The notes: generated by a model from the sequence alone, not told the origin. Shown: positions 1 through 10,834, numbered from the stretch's first letter. The stretch: DNA of 17,650 nt from Beroe ovata (GCA_946803715.1 CAMPET010000114.1:114025-131674), one strand, 5' to 3'. Numbers and translations: made by a program.

Positions 1-118
1 TGTGTGTTTGTTTGTGTGTGTGTGCGTTTGTGTGCGTGTGTGTGGGTGTGTGGGTGTGTGCGTGTGTGCGTGTATGTGTGCGTGTGTGAGCGTGTGAGCA
101 CTGTGCGTGCGTGTACTT
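1..118. repeat. TG/CG-rich microsatellite
   Basis: This is an imperfect dinucleotide run of TG with scattered TGCG and TGTT variants, ending near 118. It is the complementary motif to the CA tract at 5940-6078. It starts at the window edge, so its full length is unknown. No coding sense is seen. Confidence 0.95.
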
Positions 119-738
119 TGCATGCACCACTACGCTAGCATTCATTACTCATCAAGAATGTGGTGAATACAGGGAATACTCAATACAATGTATATTTCGT
201 TACATCAGCTACATTGTACAGCCTGTAGATGTACTATAATAGCGTAGACTACTATAGTGTACTACCCCAATACTTCCCATTTTCGCATATTGATCTGTAT
301 GGCAAATGAGATGGGCATATATTAAAAATAGCTACGGTATGATTTATGAACTGTGTGCATGATTCATCAATGAATTTGCAGTGTATTAGCGCAGATTTGG
401 AAGCACTTATTTCATGGCAATCCATGTTTTGAGTAAGTACAAGTTGTTGCAGAAACAATTCCTTGCATGCATCCATAGTCCGAGTATCACGATTAACTAA
501 AACGCTATGTAAACATGCTTGAAAATTTAAAACAATTTTACACATGAATCTGTAATCGGTACTGAACACTGCTATCAACTGATTATTTTGAGCGTTTTGA
601 GCATGTTATATGTATCTATGTTCCACTATACAACACAAAGAAAGCAGGCTATAAACATGCTGAATCTGCTGGAAAAAAGGGATTATTTGGACAATACCAC
701 GGTGGGACATATTGATAAGACTGTATCAAGTTGCAGAT

Positions 739-791
739 CAGGTGATGTGACCACGTGACACACAATCACATGACACCGCACCTGACACCTG
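739..791. promoter_or_regulatory. Cluster of five E-box (CANNTG) hexamers
   Basis: CAGGTG at 739-744, CACGTG at 752-757, CACATG at 767-772, CACCTG at 779-784 and CACCTG at 786-791. Three of them sit in the context CACNTGACA, which makes the block look like a short degenerate repeat. bHLH factors bind such hexamers, but no gene start has been found nearby, so a regulatory role is only a possibility. Confidence 0.25.
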
Positions 792-1469
792 TTCAATGTG
801 CATCTCAGAGTGGAGGGATACATTTGTTACCGCTACTATACTTGATAAGACAAAATCAGGAACATCGTATCAGTGTTCCAAATATAGACGGAGGTATCAT
901 AGGACGGAAGAGGGTTTTTCAACACAATGTTCAGAACATTTTGTGAATGCAAAACATGGCGATCGTACTGTACAATGGAGAATAACACCCGTTGTGGCGT
1001 TATAATAAAACCTATATCTATACCGACGTTTATAATGCATGAACTTTGTGCAACGACGACATTGTGGTGTGTGGAATCATGCCCAAACAGAGATAGAAAA
1101 ATTGATATGACACTGAGGCACTGCCCCTCACAAAACATATGCCTGCTAAACAACACGGCGTGTTGTACTTGCAACTCTGATTCATTAGCTCACCGAGGAT
1201 GTATTATAATTTAACTCTTTGTTTTATATATATTGAGCAAGGCGCATGTTTAAAATCAGGCACATTGTGTTTTTCATACACATTCTCGACATATTGAATG
1301 TATATAAAACAGTCATATCTTAAGTTGTGTTCCGAGAATTTGTTGTCATAATATCTCAGCTGGAGTCGACAGTTGTGTGTATTACGTATGCTTGTTAACC
1401 TGTTATGCCTCACAGGTAACTAAAGTAGTGTTAAACAAGTAATAGACAGGTATAACATTGCGTATGAAG

Positions 1470-1485
1470 TCTCTGCTAGCAGAGA
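1470..1485. repeat. 16-bp perfect palindrome
   Basis: TCTCTGCTAGCAGAGA reads identically on both strands. It stands alone, with no neighbouring copy and no obvious gene association. It could be a chance palindrome. Confidence 0.4.
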
Positions 1486-1563
1486 TAAAACAGAGGTAAC
1501 CGTGGGGTTCTGTAGGGAACAATCTGTTTGCATACAAAAACCTACAACATTCGATCTCAATGC

Positions 1564-1620
1564 ATTTTTGAACACTGAATCGATTCCCACCCTAATTTTG
1601 GCCCTATCTCGCTTCCCTGA
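1564..1620 (+). repeat. 57-bp dispersed repeat, copy 1
   Basis: Matches 10963-11019 in the same orientation, with about 8 differences over 57 bp counted by eye. The best conserved blocks are CTGAATCGATTCCC and the CTCGCTTCCCTGA end. No flanking target duplication or terminal inverted repeat was found. Likely a fragment of an interspersed element of unknown type. Confidence 0.75.
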
Positions 1621-1800
1621 GGTTATGTATGTAATGGGAGTTCGAACCTCACATATGGGAAGAAATTTCTATTTCCCAGAGAGCTAGTCTAAAATTCCTC
1701 CGGATTCTTCGTGCCAAACAATACCTAAGCCGGAAACACTGACTCCCAATATATCTTCTGAGAAAATGTTTGGCTATAACTATAGTATCTCAATAATATC

Positions 1801-3028
1801 TCAAGCTTCAAACCTGTGTTCTGCTGTAATGACATCCTCATCAACATATCTGATGCTGGGACAACACATCACTATAAATACTTGGTATGGCCGTGTGTTA
1901 GAGGATGCACAGTCATTACCAGCCAAACTCAGGCATTCCAACTGCCTGAAACATGAGGTTATTAGCTCTAGCTTGGTCAGGACTCAGTGTAACATTGGGC
2001 AACAATAACTGAGTGTCAAGAGCAACAATATAAAAGGTGGGGCTGAGGCAAACTTTGGCCTACACCTCATAAAGACACCATTAAGTAAAACAGAAAGGAC
2101 AATGTATACCTATACTTACTTCAGTCGGGTAAGGTATGCAAGCTGACCAATGTCAGATATCTTGTTATCTGCAAGTGAAAGGACTTGCAGATTGGTAGGC
2201 AGACATAGTGGTGCTGATTCCAGAGTGTGGATCTCGTTTCCATGGAGATACAGCTCCTGATAGGAACCCAAATAAGTGTAATATTTGGGGAGAAATGTTA
2301 ATTTTGAGACCCTCTATGTGACTTAGAGTCTTAGTTATAGAAAATCTACCTTAAGTGATGCGAGAGATGAAATGTCCGAGAGTTGTGATATACTGTTATA
2401 TGACAGGTCCACTTTAGTAAGAGACATGCAATGCTGCAGCTCTGAGAAACCCTGCAGGCAATTCCGTGACATGTTCAATTCTTCAAGATCTGAACAGTCT
2501 CCAACCCCTGCGATAGAAATTCAAAAATCAAATTACTTATTGAAATGGTAGCACAAGTAGGTATACATAAAATGATGTTATCAAGTTATAGGTAACTGAC
2601 CTGATATATTACTGATGACATTATCAATTAAGTGTAGAAGTTTAAGTTTCTGGAGTGATGCAACAGGTGACATATCCTGAATCTTGTTATGACAAACTGA
2701 CAGCTGAAAACGAGTTGAATTTTGATACTTCAATGTCATACATTGTACCACAAGTGTAAGTAGATAAAATACCAACTCTTAATCAATGACTCTGTCTTGA
2801 TAATCATATTAAGGATTTTCTGTGCACTATCACCGGCAATGAATCCTATAAAGCAAGAAACAAGGGACCCACACTTACCTGATATAGTGAAGAGCAGTAC
2901 TTCACATTTCTAATATTTGTCAGCAAATTTCTATCAAGAATAAGAGTCCTAGATCTGAATTTTGTTGGTGGTATATAGTCAGCTAGCCTTCTATTCGCTA
3001 GATTACAGCACTGATCTACCATCGTCAT
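1801..3028 (-). CDS. CEP97: CEP97-like centrosomal leucine-rich repeat protein (LRR region)
   Basis: Five exons on the minus strand: 3028-2879, 2703-2601, 2507-2350, 2256-2120 and 1945-1801, all with GT-AG introns and matching phases (0, 1, 0, 2). Together they encode about 230 residues. The start ATG at 3028 opens the first exon. The protein is a run of SDS22-type leucine-rich repeats, with TLILDRN near the start, LYLHGNEI in the middle and VLSLADNKI later. It ends in an LRR cap with RPYQVFIV and YVDEDVIT. This order and wording closely follow the N-terminal half of animal CEP97, which with CP110 caps centrioles and restrains cilium formation. Human CEP97 is about 865 residues and carries an IQ motif. 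Here the frame reaches TGA at 1801-1803 just after the LRR cap. A weak donor (GTTTGA) at 1813 could instead lead to further exons, which I did not find. The family call is strong; the 3' end is uncertain. Confidence 0.82.
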
Positions 3029-3186
3029 GATCTAGTGATTTCCTACAAAACGAAAATGAGGAGAATCAAGCATTCGAGAGAACCAAGATAATTTAGAGCA
3101 ATTTAAATAGAACAATATCCTGTATTCATCGTGTATTCGAGCAATATAAAAAGAGTTTTGGACTTGAAGCTAAACTACTGGTGAAA

Positions 3187-3489
3187 CGGTGATAGATTGG
3201 AATGACTTCAAACTCAATGAAAATTTATTTGAACGTGAAATCAAGATCGGAAATTTATTGATGTAAATTGTAAATTTTTTATGATAATCGAGAAAAAGAC
3301 CATCCGCGCGGCGCGGCTCGGAAATTAAGTATTGATTACGACCAAAATCAATACTTCATTAACATATGGAAGTGATTTGAAAATGAAATTAATCTTTAAA
3401 TTTGCATTTTCATATGCATATGTCAAAATTTTTGAATCGGAACTGGCTGTGATATTATTTGCCGCGCCGCGCGTAGATTGGAATTGCCA
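3187..3489. repeat. ~339-bp tandem repeat, copy 1, with CpG-rich inverted arms
   Basis: Begins at CGGTGATAGATTGGAATG and is nearly identical to 3526-3829. It contains a perfect 13-bp inverted pair, CGCGCGGCGCGGC at 3305-3317 and its complement at 3461-3473, set in otherwise AT-rich DNA with about 143 bp between arms. The motif TAGATTGGAAT occurs both near its start and just after the right arm. It resembles a foldback or MITE-like unit, but no transposase or target duplication was seen. Confidence 0.85.
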
Positions 3490-3524
3490 TTGCCGGATGT
3501 TATCTGTCCACTGTTTTTTGCGCG

Positions 3525-3525
3525 N
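3525..3525. other. Single N between tandem repeat copies
   Basis: One undetermined base sits immediately before the start of the second ~339-bp repeat copy. It may be an ambiguous base or a compressed assembly gap, so the true copy number of this repeat is uncertain. Confidence 0.9.
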
Positions 3526-3829
3526 CGGTGATAGATTGGAATGACTTCAAACTCAATGGAACTTTATTTGAACATGAAATCAAGATCGGAAATTCATTGA
3601 TGTAAATTGTAAATTTTTTTATGATAATCGAGAAAAAGACCATCCGCGCGGCGCGGCTCGGAAATTAAATATTGATTACGACCAAAATCAATACTTCATT
3701 AACATATGGAAGTGATTTGAAAATAAAATTAATCTCTAAATTTGCATTTTTATATGCATATGTCAATATTTCTGAATCGGAACTGGTTGTGATATTATTT
3801 GCCGCGCCGCGCGTAGATTGGAATTGCCA
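3526..3829. repeat. ~339-bp tandem repeat, copy 2, with CpG-rich inverted arms
   Basis: Second copy, same orientation. The inverted arms are fully conserved at 3655-3667 and 3801-3813, while several substitutions occur elsewhere in the unit. Copies diverge after the motif GATTGGAATTGCCA. It lies about 330 bp upstream of the VPS39 start codon. Confidence 0.85.
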
Positions 3830-4161
3830 CTAATCACTTTGTTTCGGATATTTTGGAAGCACAACTAGCATTGCTGAATTCAATATCAACATGCCATCAT
3901 TTTTTGTTGATTCAATGAAATTACAATCCCTGGTAAGCTATGGCTATGCATTTTAATTTTACATTTTACATTGTTGTAGTCATTTGTACAATTGTACATG
4001 ATATTGTTGAGTTGTTCAGTTGAAATGTTGTTACTGAAACCAATTATTCAATTAAAGTGAAACATCCATGATATCAGTGCAGCTTGTAATGAACATGGAG
4101 CTTATTAACAATTTCTTCTTTAGTATGGTTGAAGGATAAAAATGAAGAAGCATTCTGCAGG

Positions 4162-5937
4162 ATGATACTGGATGCATTCACATCAAAGGAACTCCTATCG
4201 AACATACCTGTCCAGATTGAGTCTATATGTACCCATGAGGATAGGCTATTTGTTGGTACAAAACAGGTGATTTGAAAATTTGGTTTTGTCATTTAATGAA
4301 ATCTGTGCCACTGGTCGATACTCCTTAACTATGAAAGTATGTTGGAAGCTTACTCAAACTTGTTCAAAACTTGTTTTTCAGGGTACACTCCTTGTTTACA
4401 AATTTGAGAATGATAAAATAGACTTGTTCTTAACATTGAAGTGTTTTGCTAAAAGAAGCATAAACCAGGTATGTAATTGGTGGTATTGTCCCTTGTAGCT
4501 TTTTACAACTACTTTGCTCAGAAAAACACAAATTGAATAATACCTCTTTCAGCTTGCACTGGTATCAGTCCTGGATTTGAACCAGCTCCTTTGTCTATCA
4601 GAAGGTGTTTTAACAATTCACAATATCCTTCCTCAATCAATCCAACTGCCTGGGTTAGTTTTTAGATATTATGTTCCCATTCCTCATTAAAATATCCTTT
4701 CATTGACATTCTTTGCTAGTATTAAAATTTGTCCTTTAGGGAGCAATTGAGCAAAGCTCGTGGTGCAACCATATTTGCTCTGCATCAGTCTTGTGCAATT
4801 GATGACCCTCCATCAGCTCAACTAGCAGTTGCAGTTAAAAGAAAGTTAATCTTATACCACGTTAGTGAAAGTCACATTGCCCCAAACTAGTTTTTCACTA
4901 CGAGATGACAGTCCTCAGTTTCTTATAAATTAAACTCAAGAAGACTTCTATTGGCAGTGGCTGAAGAAGGGCCTCCCCCAAGTGGTTAAAGAAATCACTC
5001 TGTATGATTCACCAAAAGCCATGGTGTTTCACGGTGATAGCTATTCAGATCAACTCTACATTGGTCTCAAGGGAAAGTACTGTCAGCTCCAACTCTCGAC
5101 TGAAAATGTTAAGGAGCTGTTCTGTACAGGTGACTGTAATAGCCCTAGTCTTCATTTTGTAACAGTTCACAGTTGCATGCCTAACATGACTCGATTATGT
5201 ATTCTTGGTGGTTACATTGCTTTAGGTTACTATGCTCTATTTAGCCCCTTTTCCAGGCAAACAACCGGAAGCAACGATGCTGTGGGTCGATAGAGATACA
5301 GTTGCCATCTGTAAAGATGAATGGAGTATTTTGTTGGGTGAAGACGGCAAACCACAGGATGAATTCAAGTCCAATATCAAGTAATACGACTCAAAAGCGA
5401 AGTCATCACAGTTAATAGCATCATTTGATTCTTACCCGACTTATCCCGGATTTAATCCATTTTCAGATGGTGTGATTGTCCCACTGGACTGCTGCAGTGT
5501 AAACCGTACATTGGTGCAATTATTGGCAAAGGGTTGGAGATTAAGACCAAACAACTCGTTGACCCCATACAGGTTGTTATCCGCGCCAAACAGACTTATT
5601 TCATCATTTCTCATAGTTTCAAGTTTGCTGGACCCTTTACATGCGGTATCCTTTACACACCGTGTCCTTTATTAGGTGCCACTGCTCACACTCATTGCTC
5701 CTATTCAAAACGTTCTCTATTCCACTCAGTGGATTCTCCTCCAGTGAGACACAAATTCTTTTTGTGGTCAAGGATTTCTGGTTAATAATGCCTATCCTAT
5801 TACAAATGTAACGAACACCACTGTGCTGTACTGATTTGTGACTGGGTGTGTACACTGTGTTATGAAATGAGTTGTGACGGTATCAGTATATAGCATGCTC
5901 TAGTATAACCTTTTGCGTCATGGTCCAGACGCACAGT

Positions 5938-5970
<33 letters not shown>

Positions 5971-6044
5971 NACACAAAAACAAACACAAACAAACAAAAA
6001 CTACAAACACACACAACACACTCACACATAAAACACACACATAC

Positions 6045-6079
<35 letters not shown>

Positions 6080-9000
6080 GGACAAGATACTTGATTGATA
6101 TAAGCAATGTATTGTGAACACATGTCAGGCATTCATGTTAATTTAAACACTTGGAAGTGACGTATAATTGATGTGTGTATTTCAGTTGATAGAATTGCCG
6201 AGAGTGCGCTTTGTGTCACAAGATAAGAGGATATTTGTTGCATCCACCACGCATTTGTGGGAGTTGAAACTCAACGATCTCGTTTACCAGGTGGATTTTC
6301 AAGTCGGAATAACTCTGAGTCTTGAAAGCATGTTATATAAGGACAATATTATAATTGGGTGCTTTATGATCTTATGTTGTGTTTGATTTCTTCATACTAA
6401 CTTTGGATGACGTTTTTCTTCTGGTTAAGGTTGATAAACTGATATCTATAAAGCAGTTTGATCTAGCGGAAACTCTCAACAAAATGACTAACGAGACGAA
6501 ATCGGGGATAACCGACCAGAACTTCGCCGTATGTATCCTGTTACTGTAAATTATTTGATAGAACCTGAAATAACGATTTCCTAACGTGGTTAATTAATAA
6601 TAGCATTCTACATGGGCGAACAGGTGCTCATTGAGCATCTGGTAACCGAGTTATCTAGCATTTAGCAACCTATAACCTTGTAACCTTGTAACCCTAGTAA
6701 CCTGGTAACTTGGTAACCTGGTTACCAACTTACTCCTCCCTTGGTCTAGGCACGCCAGCGGAAGATCAACACTCAAGCGGCTTACCATGAGTTCATGCAG
6801 CGTCAATACGACAAATCGATGTCTCGGTTTCAGAGGAGCAACGTGGAAGTTGCCAATGTTATTGGTCTCTTCCCCGATTTGCTATCCAAGAAGATGCAGG
6901 ACCGACAGGAATATCCTCCAGAGATTGTCGAGGCTCGGAAATACCTCACAACTAAAGATGTGGAGAGTGGTGGGTGTTTTCATCATAGGGAGAGGGGGGT
7001 GGCGATGCCGCCCATTCTCAGGAATTATGGGGTGATATGTATCGCAAGATTTTTCTTCAATCAATATTCTCTACAGTCATGGTTGATTCACTATAGTTAT
7101 GGCCATTTAATGGTTGTATGCTAGATTATGATATGTCAGGAAAGGGTAGTGTACATGCAATATGTCAATTGTCGATATGTAACGTGTTTCTCAGGTATAG
7201 AAGCGCTAGAAAAGTACCTGGTAGCAAAGAGGTTTGATCTCAACAAGTATGAAGATGAAGTAGAGAATAGCAAGCAGATCAAGATTATCATTGATACAAC
7301 ACTCCTCAAATGTTACCTACTCAACAAACCCAAGATGGTGGCCTCACTACTCAGGTTTATGACTTTTTCATTTCTTTCAAGCTCAGAATTAACTCTTTTT
7401 CAGAGTGATCCATTATAATTTATTCTCCATTTTGAAGGTTGAGAGACAATGAATGTCACATTTTGGAAAGTGAGAAAGCACTCAAGAAAGCACGTAGAAT
7501 GAACGATATCATCATATTATACAAGTCGAAGGTATGTAACGAAACAGTTGGGACATGCTCGCGCTCAGGAGGCCGTTTTTCGTTTTCAGAGAAGTTGTTT
7601 AGTTTTACATCGATCGTAACTCGGAAGACACAATGAGGAATGAGGAATGAGGATGCGATGCTAACACTTCATTATTTGCAGGGCCTGCACGAGAAAGCGC
7701 TCACCGCTCTGAAACAGTATGCGAACATGCAGAGCACACAGAAACATGAGCTGGGCGGACCCGATCACACGATCAAATATCTACAGGACCTCGGACCGAG
7801 CGACATTCATCTCATCAAGGAGTTTTCCAGGTACATTTCAGTCATGGTATGGACAGTCAAAATGCTTGAAGTTATTAAAAGTTCAGCACTATTCATAAAT
7901 TTCGATCAAACTCCGACCTTTTTCCTTGATTCATGTCATACCGATCTCCACTGTCACCTCTGTGAGTCAGTCATGTGTTATCCCGTGGCAGGTGGGTGAT
8001 TGAGAAGCACCCTGACAAGTGTCTCGACATCTTCCTTGACCCAAACACGGTGCACAGTCTACCCCAGCTGGAAGTTGTGGACCACCTCAAATCAATCAAT
8101 CCAGACATTGCTCTGCAGTACTTGGAAAGGGTTAGTTTCTGGTGTCATCAATAAAATTGCAAGGAAATGTACTTTTGAAATGAACTAGTCTCTACTGATA
8201 CAAGCCAGTGTTCAGCACATGTTCAGCTTCTCCCTATAGACTATCAAAAAGATATCTCTGTTTGTAATCTGAACAAAACATCCAATTATGATCTCTGTCT
8301 CTCGCAGTTGGTTGACATCTGGAATGTGAATACGGCGGACATTGAGAACAGTCTGATTCTCCTCCTCGTGGAGAAAATATCACAGGAGTGGCCCGCGTAC
8401 CAGGGCATTCTCGCGTCCCACGGGGTCGAGCCCTCGCCACCAGGATCCGAACCTGGGAAACTCGGCACTCTCCGTAACTCTCTCATCCACTTCCTCGAGC
8501 GGTTACAGAACTATAGTCCGAGTTTGGTGATCCGACACCTGGGTTACGAGGTGCCGTTGTATCAGGAACTTGCGGTGCTCTATGGGCGACAGAGTGAGTC
8601 GCGATATCAGATATGTGTTCATGTATTACCGTTAATCCTTGCATTGAGCCGTCTGACAACATAACCATTGCACCTTAATTGAAATTCGACTACTGTCCGG
8701 TCTTGACAAAATACTTTCAACAGGAGACTATGACAAGGCGCTGGCACTGTACTGTCATGTCATCAAAGACAGACAGAAAGCAGAGGATTTCTGTCACAAG
8801 AATCTTAAACACGATAATCAGGTTTGTTTTCCTGTGTATCCGCTAAAAGTAAAGCTGTGATTCGCCCATTTTAAAACCCGGTCTTTTCATCAGATTTACT
8901 ACAAGTTGTTGCTGATGTTTCAATGCCCAAAGTCGCTCGAAGCTCTAAGACTGGATAAATTCAAACTGGATGAACCAAAACCAGACCTAGACACTGCTAT

Positions 9001-9593
9001 CGACATACTCATCAAGCATTACAAATATATTGATGTCAAAGAGGTTAGTTACCTGTCTAGGCGATTCTCATGCCTCGAGCAAGGTAAAATGAGCAGATAT
9101 TTCACTTCCACACATGAATGTCACAGTGTCACAAAATGCACACGTAACCAACTTCGCGTTACGCGCGAAAACGTTTTGTTGATTGTGTTTGCGCCAGATA
9201 CGCGCGCGCATGGGGCAGTGCGCGCTATACTAGGCTGCTAGGTCACGTGTGGAGGGTGAAAACTGTGTATTTTCTCAGGCTTTACGGTTGCTTCCCGATA
9301 ATACCAAGCTTCAAGAGGTGGAGGAGTTTCTCTGTGCGATTCTCCGAGACCGGACCCGAGACAAGCATCAAAATCAGTTGTTACGAAGCCTTAACTTATC
9401 CGATAATCTTCGTGTGAAGGCAGAAAAGTTTGCTCTCCAAAAGGACAAGTTGATCATCACTGGGCAGGACAGTTGTTCAGTTTGTAATAAGCGGGTGGGA
9501 GAGTGTGCAGTTGCGTTTTACCCTGATAGGAGGATAGTTCATTACGGCTGCATGTCAATAGAAGAGAAACAGATCAATGGTCACACTCCATGA
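4162..9593 (+). CDS. VPS39: VPS39 (Vam6), HOPS/CORVET-family tethering subunit, complete
   Basis: Eighteen exons: 4162-4266, 4382-4468, 4553-4653, 4740-4860, 4958-5129, 5257-5380, 5467-5572, 6186-6290, 6430-6528, 6750-6969, 7195-7354, 7438-7531, 7682-7830, 7992-8130, 8308-8593, 8724-8821, 8894-9043, 9279-9593. All introns are GT-AG and phases join without a break, giving 876 residues, about the human length. In order: a CNH beta-propeller (about 15-280; LFVGTKQ, LAVAVKRKL), Vps39 domain 1 (about 440-510; IIDTTLLKCYL, KGLHEKAL), clathrin-repeat-like helices, and a C-terminal zinc-binding module with C838, C841, H860 and C863 (CSVC, HYGC). VPS39 is the HOPS subunit that contacts Rab7 and tethers late endosomes and autophagosomes to lysosomes. 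The start MILDAF aligns with the start of vertebrate proteins. Acceptors of exons 9 and 12 are AAG rather than CAG. No canonical AATAAA was seen shortly after the stop. Confidence 0.96.
5940..6078. repeat. CA microsatellite in VPS39 intron 7, with one N at 5971
   Basis: Two clean CA runs (about 5940-5980 and 6046-6078) are separated by interrupted CA/CAAA-rich sequence. The tract occupies the longest VPS39 intron (5573-6185). The single N at 5971 lies inside the first run, so its length is probably not exact. Long open frames here on both strands (poly Cys-Val or Thr-His) are artefacts of the repeat. Confidence 0.95.
6673..6721. repeat. 8-bp minisatellite (TAACCTKG) in VPS39 intron 9
   Basis: Six units of TAACCTTG or TAACCTGG type, one of them 9 bp, followed by a degenerate TTACCAAC. 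It lies about 28 bp before the acceptor of exon 10. No function is evident. Confidence 0.8.
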
Positions 9594-10743
9594 AGTTGAT
9601 TTGAGTTGTTTGTTGTGATTTATTGTTAAGACCCAGAATGAATATTTCAGAATGCATCGAGCTGCTGACTTTCTAGGACGCTTTTTAACAAATTCTTATT
9701 TGCAAAGTTCATCTTCAATGAGTTCTGTTGTGTGTTGGGGCTTGGAATCAACCTTATTTTTGCAAATTATGATATTGATAGATCTTGATCTATTTGTTTT
9801 TCTGATTTGTTTTTGTTTACGATTTGGAAATGATTGTTAATTCAGATAATATAGCATTTTCCTGCTTCAATTTTGAAAACATCATTCAACAACTTGATCC
9901 CAACTTGATCGAACGATCCGTTCGCTAAAGCACATGTGTGCTCATCGGTCGAAATGGAGGTGCATGAGTCATGTATTACAGCAAATGATAAACGAAATGA
10001 TTAATTAAACTGAAATTGAAATGATCAACTAAACTGAACAATGATTTCTTGTATATCTTATGTCGAAACAACAAGCAATCCACAAAACCGGTAGAATTAG
10101 AGCCTCGCCAGTTCCCATGGTAACAAATGAACTAAAATATATAAACAACTATATCCAAACTTAGTCCACGCCCATGGATGACAAATGCATCAGCAAAAAT
10201 TTACGCATATCTTTTTGGTTTCCGGCCCACTTTGAATTCCTCAATTGATGTCGAAGGTACATCGTCCTTATCGATACCGCACCGGAAAAGTCCAATATGT
10301 CAGATCTGACCTCATCTCGGCCCATTGCATTGAGCTGAGAAATTCAGTGAGAATTGAAACTTCCAATGCCATCAATCAGCATCATCGGAATTCGTGTGAT
10401 AGAATATGGCTCTTGATTCAGATTGGTGTGCAGCATCTGTGTTCTCTGGGTTGCAGTATTAGTAGTGCTGGACCTAGTTATCAGCCTTTACCTCTCCCTT
10501 CTCTCAGACTGATTTGAATCACCGAAATGCAATCCTATGCAAGATGGCGTCACATGATGTAAATTGATGTTGATTTCGATGTTCGATAAAATTTCAAGAA
10601 TTATGCAAAAACATCGCGCACAACGCGCGCGTTATTGCTCGTTTCCGATGGGACAAATGGCGCTTGTTCCTTATCAATCACATTGCGCCTCACGCAAACC
10701 AAACAAAATATTGAAATTTGCCACTTTGATACACAGTGGCAGT
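9594..10743. other. Intergenic stretch, no gene recognised
   Basis: Lies between the VPS39 stop and the first satellite fragment. It would hold the VPS39 3' UTR. Short open frames on both strands (for example 10245-10517 plus) lack any recognisable family or exon structure. I looked here on the minus strand for the missing SF3B3 terminal exon and did not find it. A small inverted repeat (CGAACG, ATC, CGTTCG) occurs at about 9910-9924. Confidence 0.6.
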
Positions 10744-10833
10744 ACCGATTGACTTGAAACTTCCACCATAGCTCAAGGACCATTAAAAAATCGGACAACC
10801 AAAATTTCACGTCAATCTGATAATCATTTCCCG
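10744..10833 (+). repeat. Partial monomer of the ~172-bp satellite
   Basis: Starts at ACCGATTGACTTGAAAC and runs through ACCAAAATTTCACGTCAATC to CATTTCCCG, matching the second half of the monomers at 16084-17650. It ends at the N at 10834; a few bases beyond (TTAGAGACC) may still be degenerate satellite. Confidence 0.88.
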
Positions 10834-10834
10834 N
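10834..10834. other. Single N at a satellite edge
   Basis: One undetermined base at the end of a satellite fragment. Because the similarity may continue for about 12 bases afterwards, it could be a plain ambiguous base. It also lies on the 3' side of the incomplete SF3B3 gene, where the terminal exon is missing. Confidence 0.85.

Larger units (their letters stand above)
119..1563. other. Unassigned stretch, no gene recognised
   Basis: AT-rich sequence with only short open frames on both strands. The longest are about 110 codons (252-578 and 836-1174, both minus), and none shows a recognisable domain or conserved exon pattern. It lies downstream of the minus-strand CEP97-like gene, so it could hold missing 3' exons or 3' UTR of that gene, but I could not identify an IQ motif or other CEP97 C-terminal signature. 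It contains an E-box cluster at 739-791 and a 16-bp palindrome at 1470-1485. Confidence 0.5.
3029..4161. promoter_or_regulatory. Intergenic region between divergent CEP97-like and VPS39 genes
   Basis: The two genes point away from each other, about 1.1 kb apart by their start codons, so promoters for both must lie here or within upstream non-coding exons. About 640 bp of it is the tandem ~339-bp repeat, leaving 3029-3186 and 3830-4161 as single-copy candidates. Two short upstream ATGs (4125 and 4142) each reach a stop before or at the VPS39 start, and a good acceptor-like tract (TTTCTTCTTTAG) ends at 4123. A 5' untranslated exon of VPS39 may therefore end upstream. No TATA box was identified. 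Confidence 0.45.

Noticed and set aside
927-1214. Cysteine-rich plus-strand open frame of 95 codons
   Set aside because: No signal peptide, regular cysteine spacing, splice structure or known domain; an overlapping minus frame is as long.
1621-1660. tRNA- or SINE-like B box (AGTTCGAACCT at about 1639-1649)
   Set aside because: No acceptor stem, anticodon arm or proper A box could be folded around it, and the second copy of the adjacent 57-bp repeat lacks this motif.
1640-1765. Candidate sixth CEP97 exon after TTTTCTCAG on the minus strand
   Set aside because: The phase-compatible reading stays open for about 40 codons, but shows no similarity to the CEP97 region that follows the LRR cap.
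5883-6121. Long open frames on both strands over the CA tract
   Set aside because: They are low-complexity translations of a CA/GT microsatellite inside a VPS39 intron and contain an N.
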